Below, in pieces: positions 58,399-64,000 of a DNA stretch of 64,000 nt. Positions within the stretch are counted from its first letter, which is position 1. Each line of letters begins with the position of its first letter. Under the pieces are notes generated by a model that was given only the letters and a program-made list of their open reading frames with translations, was not told the DNA's origin and did no database searches. The DNA is taken from contig DAOUME010000022.1 of assembly GCA_034411995.1 (NCBI GenBank), positions 81,494-145,493 of the forward strand, given 5' to 3'. The stretch comes from JAUVXJ01 sp034411995. Its GTDB lineage: Bacteria > Chloroflexota > Anaerolineae > UBA7937 > B3-Chlor. A program made the position numbers and the translations under genes.

Positions 58399-59628
58399 AT
58401 GATTCTCGATTTCCCTCCGCAGGGTCTGCTGCTCGCCCTTACCGGCCAGGAGCGCCACACGCTGCTCCAGGACACCAGCACCGTGCCGCCCCATATTCTG
58501 CACAAGATCGAGGCCGCGCCCTGGCAGGGCGAGAACGTGCGGGTCTGGCTCGATCTGGATGATCTGGAAGCGCTTCTCCATGGCCTCGCCACGGAGGCGG
58601 ACCGGTCAACGTCCAGGCGGCGCGAGCAGTTATTCCTCGACCTGTACGACCGTCTCCTCGCGACGTTCGCCCGGGCGGTGGGCCTGGACTCAATAGCAGT
58701 TGACAAGACCCCCCTTGGGGAGTTGTTCAGGGGCTTCATGGGCATCAAGGCCCATCCTGACTTCGATCCAGAATCGGCCAGCGAGGCGCTGGCCTGCCTG
58801 ATCGATGAGCACAACCGACGCCCCCTGCCCGAGCTGGGCGGCCTGTCTCCCGACCAGGCGTTCCTCTTGCACAGTTGTGGCTGGTGGGCCGACCCCTTTC
58901 CCATCCGGCTGGAACAGAATCTGTCCTTCGAGCAGGTCGGCCAGACGCCGTTCTTCCACAACGTACGGGCCTTTCTCCAGGCCGCCGAGGAGTGGGAGGG
59001 CGCCCCGACCACGACCACGGGCAACCTCACCCGGGCCTTCGTGGGGCACATGCTGGACCTTCTCAGGCTGCGCCCCGGCCGCCTGGAGATGATCCGGGAA
59101 GTATGCAAGGTGATCAACGAGCCGGACGTGTGGCAACTGCACATCGTGCGGGTGATCTGCCAGATCGGGGGCCTGGTGCGGAAGTATAAGAAGCGCTTCG
59201 TGATCACCCGCAAGGCCAGGGGACTGCTCCACGAAGATCGCGCCGGAGCGCTCTATGGTCACCTGTTCGACACCATGTTCCGGCGGTTCAACCTCGCCTA
59301 CCTCACCCGCGTGGACGAAGTCCCCGGCATACAGGAGACTATCCCGTACGAGCTGTACCGCATCGCTCAACTTCCCCTGGGACAGGCCCAGGAGATTGAG
59401 GACCTGGTGTCCGTCGTCCTCGTACCGGCGGTGCACGAGGAGATCGCCGAGTACGCCTCGCTGGTGGACACGCCCGAATGGCTGCTCAAGAACTTCCTCC
59501 TGCGTCCGCTGGAGGGTTTCGGGCTGGTGGAGATCGTCGCGGGGAAGCACAAGCCGCCTTCGGTTGATCTCATGAACCGGGTGCGGAGGCTGCCGTTGTT
59601 CGACGCCTTTTTTCGCTTCGAGCTCTGA
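58399..59628 (+). CDS. Conserved hypothetical protein (409 aa)
   Basis: Not recognised with confidence. It is a soluble, mainly helical protein. A central segment QAAEEWEGAPTTTTGNLTRAFVGHMLDLL resembles the LKLT-type strand-turn-helix seen in plasmid pRiA4b ORF-3-like proteins, and the end LLRPLEGFGLVEIVAGKHKPPSVDLMNRVRRLPLFDAFFRFEL may be a winged-helix domain. No signal peptide or catalytic motif is visible. ATG at 58399 with CGAGGCTGAG. It precedes the ABC transporter across a palindrome-rich gap. Confidence 0.68.
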   Translation: MILDFPPQGLLLALTGQERHTLLQDTSTVPPHILHKIEAAPWQGENVRVWLDLDDLEALLHGLATEADRSTSRRREQLFLDLYDRLLATFARAVGLDSIAVDKTPLGELFRGFMGIKAHPDFDPESASEALACLIDEHNRRPLPELGGLSPDQAFLLHSCGWWADPFPIRLEQNLSFEQVGQTPFFHNVRAFLQAAEEWEGAPTTTTGNLTRAFVGHMLDLLRLRPGRLEMIREVCKVINEPDVWQLHIVRVICQIGGLVRKYKKRFVITRKARGLLHEDRAGALYGHLFDTMFRRFNLAYLTRVDEVPGIQETIPYELYRIAQLPLGQAQEIEDLVSVVLVPAVHEEIAEYASLVDTPEWLLKNFLLRPLEGFGLVEIVAGKHKPPSVDLMNRVRRLPLFDAFFRFEL

Positions 59629-59702
59629 AACGAGCACTCCGCGTATCGGACATGGCAGCGATCCCCCGTGGACGCCGCGACAGACAGACCCATAGACCTA
59701 CC

Positions 59703-59735
59703 AGACCTCGGAGATCTTCGAGACCTCCGAGGTCT
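59703..59735. repeat. Two tandem AGACCTC-type palindromes
   Basis: AGACCTCGGAGATCT (59703-59717, imperfect) and AGACCTCCGAGGTCT (59721-59735, perfect around one central base), spaced 18 bp apart, in the gap before the ABC transporter. The same 15-mer recurs at 61726-61740. Confidence 0.75.
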
Positions 59736-59783
59736 CATGACATAAAGCTACGGTCGCTGCGCGAGTAGAGGGAGAAAAGCACC

Positions 59784-61694
59784 ATGTTTCACGGTGGCGG
59801 TTGGCGCGGTTTCATGCAGTACGACGAGTCGAAACGCCAGCCCCAGGTCAGCCGGCAACTCCTGGGCCGGGTGCTGGATTATGCCCGGCCCTACTGGCGC
59901 TCGCTGGCCTTGATGCTGGCCGCCATCGGAGTCACCGCCCTCATCGGCTTGATACCGCCCCTGCTGTACCGCGACCTGATCGACAACGTGTTGCCGAACC
60001 GGGATTTCGCACGGCTGAACTTGCTGGCCCTGGGCATGATCGGCATCCCCGTGATCAGTGGGCTCATCGGCGTGGGACAGCGCTACCTCAGCGCCCGCGT
60101 GGGCGAGGGCATCATCTGCGACCTGCGCCAGAGCATGTACGATCATTTGCAGCGTATGTCGTTACGTTTTTTCACCCATACCAGGTCGGGGGAGATCGTA
60201 TCGCGCTTCAACAACGACGTGGTCGGGGCCCAGAGCGCTGTGACCGGCACCTTGCCCGATATCGTGACCAACGGCATCACCCTGGTCTCCACTTTGGCGG
60301 TGATGATCACCATCGAATGGCGGCTGACCCTGCTCTCGGTGGCGGTGCTGCCGCTGTTCCTGCTGCCCGCGCGCCGCGTGGGCGGGCTCCTGCGCCGCAT
60401 CCGTCGCCGGGCCTTGCAGTACAACGCCGACATGAGCAGCATCATCACCGAGACACTGGGCATCGACGGAGTGCTGCTGGTCAAGACCTTTGGCCGCCAG
60501 CGCCAGGAAGGGGCACACTTCCGCGAGACGAGCCAGAAGGTGCGCGACACCGGCGTGCAGCAGGCGCTGGTGGGCCGCTGGTTCTTCCTGGGGTTGGGCA
60601 TCGCCAGCGCGATCGGCACGGCGCTCATCTACTGGGTAGGTGGCTACCAGGTGCTGCGCGGGGGCATCACCGTGGGCACTATCGTCGCCTTCGCTGCCTA
60701 CCTGACCCGGCTGTACGGACCGATCTCGTCCCTGTCCAACGTGCAGGTCCAGTTTGCCCAATCGATGGTCAGTTTCGAGCGGGTGTTCGAGTACCTGCAC
60801 CTGCCGGTGGAGATAGAAGACAAACCTGGAGCCTTCGAGCTGGAACGCGTGGACGGCCATGTCCGCTTCGAGGACGTGTCCTTCAGCTATCTGGCTGAGG
60901 ATAGGTTGCCGGTCTTGCCCGCTGCCGGGCCGGACGAAAATGGGAACCAGCCGAAGAAAGCTGTGGGCGTGATCACCACGCGGCGCTGGGCACTGCGCGA
61001 CCTGTCCTTCGAGATCGCCCCCGGGAGGTTGGCTGCGCTGGTGGGCCCCAGTGGCGCCGGCAAGACCACGGTGACCTACCTGCTGCCCCGCCTGTACGAT
61101 CCCACCGAGGGCCGCATCACGCTCGACGGCCACGACCTGCGCGCCGTGACCCAGGAGTCCCTGGCTCAGCAGATCGGCATGGTGACCCAGGAGACCTACC
61201 TTTTTCACGACACGGTGCGGGCCAACTTGCTCTACGCCCACCCCGACGCCGCCCAGTCTGAGCTGGAGAGCGCCTGCCGGGCGGCCAACATCCACGACTT
61301 CATCGCCGGGTTGCCCAACGGGTACGACACGGTGGTCGGCGAGCGAGGCTACCGGCTCAGCGGCGGCGAGAAGCAGCGGCTGGCCATCGCCCGCGTGATC
61401 CTCAAGGACCCTTGCCTGCTGATCCTGGACGAGGCAACCTCCAGCCTGGACTCGCACAGCGAGGCTCTGATCCAGGCGGCGCTGGAGCCGTTGCTGGCGG
61501 GCCGTACCAGCCTGGTCATCGCTCACCGGCTGTCCACCATCCTGGCCGCCGACCAGATCCTGGTGCTGGACGAGGGTCGTCTGGTGGAGGAGGGCACCCA
61601 CGTCGAGTTACTGGCCCGGGGCGGCCTCTATGCCCACCTGTACGAGACGCAGTTCGGCCACAAGGTGAAAGCGCCTGTACCTGGGTCTTCCTGA
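59784..61694 (+). CDS. ABC half-transporter, fused TM and ATPase domains
   Basis: A 636-residue exporter-type half-transporter (MsbA/LmrA-like). The membrane domain spans residues ~35-330 with six TM helices; EIVSRFNNDVVGAQSA is the coupling helix region. The ATPase has Walker A GPSGAGKTT, Q-loop GMVTQETYLFHDT, signature LSGGEKQRLAIARV, Walker B LLILDEATSSLD and H-loop VIAHRLSTI. A 20-residue insert before the ATPase strand (PVLPAAGPDENGNQPKKAV) is unusual. It probably works as a homodimer exporting lipid, drug or peptide. The ATG at 59784 is preceded by GAGGGAG. Confidence 0.92.
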   Translation: MFHGGGWRGFMQYDESKRQPQVSRQLLGRVLDYARPYWRSLALMLAAIGVTALIGLIPPLLYRDLIDNVLPNRDFARLNLLALGMIGIPVISGLIGVGQRYLSARVGEGIICDLRQSMYDHLQRMSLRFFTHTRSGEIVSRFNNDVVGAQSAVTGTLPDIVTNGITLVSTLAVMITIEWRLTLLSVAVLPLFLLPARRVGGLLRRIRRRALQYNADMSSIITETLGIDGVLLVKTFGRQRQEGAHFRETSQKVRDTGVQQALVGRWFFLGLGIASAIGTALIYWVGGYQVLRGGITVGTIVAFAAYLTRLYGPISSLSNVQVQFAQSMVSFERVFEYLHLPVEIEDKPGAFELERVDGHVRFEDVSFSYLAEDRLPVLPAAGPDENGNQPKKAVGVITTRRWALRDLSFEIAPGRLAALVGPSGAGKTTVTYLLPRLYDPTEGRITLDGHDLRAVTQESLAQQIGMVTQETYLFHDTVRANLLYAHPDAAQSELESACRAANIHDFIAGLPNGYDTVVGERGYRLSGGEKQRLAIARVILKDPCLLILDEATSSLDSHSEALIQAALEPLLAGRTSLVIAHRLSTILAADQILVLDEGRLVEEGTHVELLARGGLYAHLYETQFGHKVKAPVPGSS

Positions 61695-61725
61695 GCGCCT
61701 CAGAAGGACGACCTGGTTTTTCACC

Positions 61726-61740
61726 AGACCTCGGAGGTCT
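61726..61740. repeat. AGACCTC-type palindrome, third copy
   Basis: AGACCTCGGAGGTCT, a perfect dyad around one base, next to a CTGGT/ACCAG hairpin, between the ABC transporter and the radical SAM gene. Same family as 59703-59735. Confidence 0.75.
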
Positions 61741-61752
61741 CAAAACTGAGCC

Positions 61753-62745
61753 ATGCCCGTACTATCTCCGCATGACGTAGGCATCATCCTCACCTACCGT
61801 TGCCACAGCGGCTGCAAGCACTGCCTCTACAACTGCGGGCCGGGTTGGGAGAAGAACCCAATGTCGCCGCAGACACTGCACGAGGCGCTAGAGGCGGTGA
61901 CCACCTTTCCGCGCCTGCCGCAGATCCACTTCACCGGCGGCGAGCCCTTCCTCCACTTTCGGCTACTGCTGGACGGGGTGCGGCTGGCCTCCTTCCTGGG
62001 CATCACCAGCTACGTGGAGACCAGCGCGCAGTGGTGCACGGAGCAGAGGGAGGCGGTGGAACGTTTCGAGACCCTCCAACAGGCAGGTCTCCAGGCCGTG
62101 CTCATCAGTTGCTCCCCCTTCCACGCCGAGAAGATCCCACCCCTGAGAACGCTGGAGGCGGTGCGAGCCGCTCTGGAGGTCTTCGGATCGGAAGGGACTA
62201 TCGTCTACCTGCCCGACTTCCTCAGGGTGATCCAGGCCTTCGAGCTGGACCGCCCCACCCCTCTCTCCAGATACGAAGAGGAGTTCGGCCCTGACGGCGC
62301 CCGGCGGATCCTGTGGCAGGGGTACAGCATCATCTCCGGCGGGCGCTCGGGATACGAGCTGGGGCCCATCGCCCCGCGCTACGCCGCGGAGGCCTTCGCC
62401 GGGAGAGACTGCGCCGTGGACATCCTCTACGCCCGCCACTCCCACCTGGACCTGTACGGCAACTACATCTCCGGCTTCTGCGGGGGCCTCACGGTGGGAG
62501 ACTGGCACCACCTGCCGCAGTTACTCCTCGACTTCAGCGAGGGCCGTTACCCATCCCTGATCCAGATCCTGGTGGAGCGAGGCCCTTACGGGCTGCTCGA
62601 GCTGGCCCGCGCGACCCACGGCTACGAACCTCTGGCAGACGGCTACGCCGGCAAGTGCCACCTCTGCGTGGACGTGCGCCGGTTTCTCGCGGAGAGAGCA
62701 GATTTCGCCGAGCTGCGCCCTCCCGGGGTCTACGCCAACTTCTGA
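61753..62745 (+). CDS. Radical SAM protein (330 aa)
   Basis: A radical SAM enzyme with the cluster motif CHSGCKHCLYNC at about residue 16 and the GGEPFLHF SAM-binding strand. Later cysteines (QWCTEQ, SGRDCAVD, SGFCGG and GKCHLCVD) could bind an auxiliary cluster in a SPASM-like region. LILISCSPFHAEKIP-type segments lack known specificity. It follows the ABC transporter by 58 bp and may share a transcript. A peptide-modifying role is possible, but no precursor peptide gene is visible. Confidence 0.82.
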   Translation: MPVLSPHDVGIILTYRCHSGCKHCLYNCGPGWEKNPMSPQTLHEALEAVTTFPRLPQIHFTGGEPFLHFRLLLDGVRLASFLGITSYVETSAQWCTEQREAVERFETLQQAGLQAVLISCSPFHAEKIPPLRTLEAVRAALEVFGSEGTIVYLPDFLRVIQAFELDRPTPLSRYEEEFGPDGARRILWQGYSIISGGRSGYELGPIAPRYAAEAFAGRDCAVDILYARHSHLDLYGNYISGFCGGLTVGDWHHLPQLLLDFSEGRYPSLIQILVERGPYGLLELARATHGYEPLADGYAGKCHLCVDVRRFLAERADFAELRPPGVYANF

Positions 62746-63063
62746 GCGGGCTCCATGCCGTCGCCGGGCGCCGGAAGTAGTAGAGAGCCTTGAGGCCATC
62801 GCTGACGCACGTTTCTTGTGCGTCGGTGGGTTGGTACTGACAGTCCGCGGGGGCTGTGCTATACGTTGACACAGTGATGTGGGAGGGTGCGACTACGGTG
62901 GTCGCGCGCCTGCATCATCGTCTCCGGTGGAAGGTCCGCCGACATCGCCGCCGCGTGACCCCTCAGACTTCTGCGATCTTGAAAGGGCACAGCCGAAAGG
63001 ATAGAGGGATGAACCGCGCGCCGTACGAAACCACAACCAGCCTGGTGGGAACAATAGCCCGGC
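62746..63063. other. Intergenic stretch with one hairpin
   Basis: About 320 bp. GACGCAC and GTGCGTC (62804-62824) form a 7-bp stem with a 7-base loop but no T run, so termination is doubtful. No gene supported on either strand. Confidence 0.5.
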
Positions 63064-63315
63064 GTGCGACGGGAACCGAATGAGCGCTTCATCGTGATTC
63101 GCATGGGCATGTTCGGCTCTCTGGCCAGGGGGGATGAGAATCCTCAAGGGGGTGCGCACATCATCGTGGAAGTGCCCGAGTCGACCTTCGATCACTACAT
63201 GGATCTCAAGTTCAGGCTGGAAGAGGTACTCCAACGTCCCGTCGACCTGGTCTTGGCGGACACCGTGAAACCCCGTCTCAAGCCGATCATCGAACGCGAG
63301 GTGGTCTATGCCTAG
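63064..63315 (+). pseudogene. Degenerate MntA-like nucleotidyltransferase
   Basis: An 83-residue frame resembling MNT-domain antitoxins. It keeps MFGSLARGDENPQGGAHIIVEV, DHYMDLKFRLEEVLQRPVDLVLADTVKPRLKPIIEREVVYA, the last part a good match to MntA. But the metal-binding Asp pair that should follow GS.ARG (SD.D) is GGAH, and the N-terminal helix is missing. So the enzyme is probably inactive. It overlaps the HepT remnant by 8 bp, as in intact systems. Confidence 0.68.
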
Positions 63316-63650
63316 AGACCCTCGCCTGTACCTCGATGATGGGCCGGAGGCGATAGACCTGATCCAGGAATACACAGCATCCCTTGATTACGATATGTTC
63401 TCCCAGGACAGGAAGACGCAGGACGCCGTGGCCCGCAATCTCGAGATTATCGGCGAGGCGGCCCGTGCCTTGCCGGGATCCACCAAGGCTGGTGCCGCGG
63501 ATGTTAAATAGCGCGAAATCGTTGCCTTACGGAACTTTCTGAGTCAGTAGCACCTTGGAGTCGCCCGCCGCGGTTCGGGATGTCGCGGAAGTCAAGCTCG
63601 GCGCGCTCGAATTTGCCTGCCTGGAACCCCTCCACATGCTGCACCGGACG
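63308..63650 (+). pseudogene. Broken HepT-like (HEPN) gene
   Basis: The N-terminal half reads YLDDGPEAIDLIQEYTASLDYDMFSQDRKTQDAVARNLEIIGEAARALP, a clear HepT/DUF86 pattern. A TAG at 63509 falls where a Trp is expected, followed in frame by REIVALRNFL, then a second TAG at 63548 where the HEPN His motif (RN..VH.Y) should be. The last part, AAVRDVAEVKLGALEFACLEPL, continues in another frame from about 63565. Two stops plus a frameshift make it a pseudogene. Confidence 0.8.
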
Positions 63651-63882
63651 TGGAACGAAGACTGGTCAGGCGGCTAGGCTGGGAGGCCCCATCTCTGCGT
63701 GCCGGCACGTGGGTTCCCTTTCCGAGAAGGCATCCCGCAAAGTCGCGCGCTTGATGGTCCTGCGACAACTTCCAGGGGTTGGCGGCGCGAGGCAGCGGTG
63801 ACCCCAGTCGCCCTCGCCAGAGCTGCTCCAGGCCACACCTGCGGCATGTTAACCACAGGTTGCACATACTGTCCCTGTCCAG
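63651..63882. other. Region with no supported gene
   Basis: Short frames only; none has an SD site or recognisable motif. Lies between the broken HepT gene and the direct repeats. Confidence 0.45.
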
Positions 63883-63936
63883 TCAAATGAAAATGTTACC
63901 GAAGCGTGGTGGTTCTTTCAAATGATAATGTTACCG
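63883..63936. repeat. Pair of 19-bp direct repeats
   Basis: TCAAATGAAAATGTTACCG (63883-63901) and TCAAATGATAATGTTACCG (63918-63936) differ at one base and start 35 bp apart. They are much more A/T-rich than the surroundings and could be the end of an insertion element continuing past the window. Confidence 0.66.
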
Positions 63937-64000
63937 GGATGCCCTCTCCTTTCTGGTTGTCAAGGGGTGCGAATAGGGTTTCATAGACGTCTTCGGTTCG

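Noticed and set aside
59652..59747. 31-codon Arg-rich ORF before the ABC transporter, considered as a RiPP precursor
   Set aside because: Half of it is encoded by the palindromic repeats and it lacks an SD site or a leader/core layout.
60162..61601. 479-codon antisense frame inside the ABC transporter gene
   Set aside because: High-GC shadow of a gene with all ABC motifs; no motif of its own.
1..64000. CRISPR arrays, rRNA genes, replication origin
   Set aside because: No regularly spaced repeats, no rRNA-like stretches, and no DnaA-box cluster or dnaA/dnaN neighbourhood were seen.

Overview
The window looks like a chromosomal stretch from a GC-rich, free-living bacterium, most likely a Chloroflexota lineage (Anaerolineae-like). 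That placement is inferred from gene content and style: many GTG starts, good SD sites, sigma70-type TTGACN-17-TATAAT promoters, RicT beside holB, a single-chain glycyl-tRNA synthetase, and unusual surface proteins built from propeller, CAP, VCBS and FecR-like modules. No rRNA, CRISPR array, prophage or complete insertion sequence is present. Coding density is high and most genes sit in short, tightly packed operons.

Layout. 1-7.4 kb: housekeeping genes: holB (cut by the window edge) and ricT on +, then on the minus strand PHP phosphoesterase, glyS, recO, a MazG-like pyrophosphohydrolase, an exported PD40 propeller protein, an ArfB-like hydrolase and a cupin. 7.8-8.5 kb: a small unknown protein and a 52-residue ribbon-helix-helix regulator with a promoter and a palindromic operator. 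8.8-17 kb: a PP2C-like/propeller membrane protein, tsaD, a sensor kinase/response regulator pair followed by a 33-residue membrane peptide behind a 10-bp-phased TTTACC array, then patatin and DegV proteins. 17-24.3 kb: pcrA-type helicase, a glycolate-oxidase-like FAD/Fe-S pair, and an iscR-iscS-iscU operon with a dyad operator. 24.6-28 kb: a secreted CAP-domain protein and an eight-repeat VCBS-like surface protein.

28-32 kb: a TPP-riboswitch operon (thiamine pyrophosphokinase, MTH1187-type thiamine-binding protein, permease, substrate-binding lipoprotein, ATPase), which makes an uptake and activation route for thiamine or its pyrimidine precursor. 32-34.7 kb: a four-gene signalling module (DUF4388, small GTPase, Roadblock, V4R), divergent from a 2-oxoacid dehydrogenase E1 alpha/beta pair. 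37-41.4 kb: M3 peptidase, beta-CASP nuclease, nitroreductase, methyltransferase. 41.5-48.4 kb: a histidine block: hutU, hutI, an unknown gene, a tRNA-His with its own promoter and terminator, hutH and hisS. 48-52 kb: two HAD hydrolases, a HEAT-repeat protein, an AEC carrier, an RNase H-like exonuclease. 52.5-58.3 kb: a packed run of radical SAM enzyme, acylphosphatase, FecR-like envelope protein, AlkZ-related protein, nitroreductase, amidinotransferase and polysaccharide deacetylase. 58.4-62.7 kb: an unknown protein, an ABC half-transporter and a radical SAM enzyme, separated by copies of a 15-bp palindrome. 63-64 kb: a decayed MntA-HepT pair and a pair of 19-bp direct repeats.

The most interesting signals are regulatory: phased TTTACC arrays in front of two surface or membrane genes, a 21-bp element shared by the CAP-protein promoter and the GTPase-module/E1 divergent promoters, and the placement of tRNA-His and hisS around histidine degradation genes.
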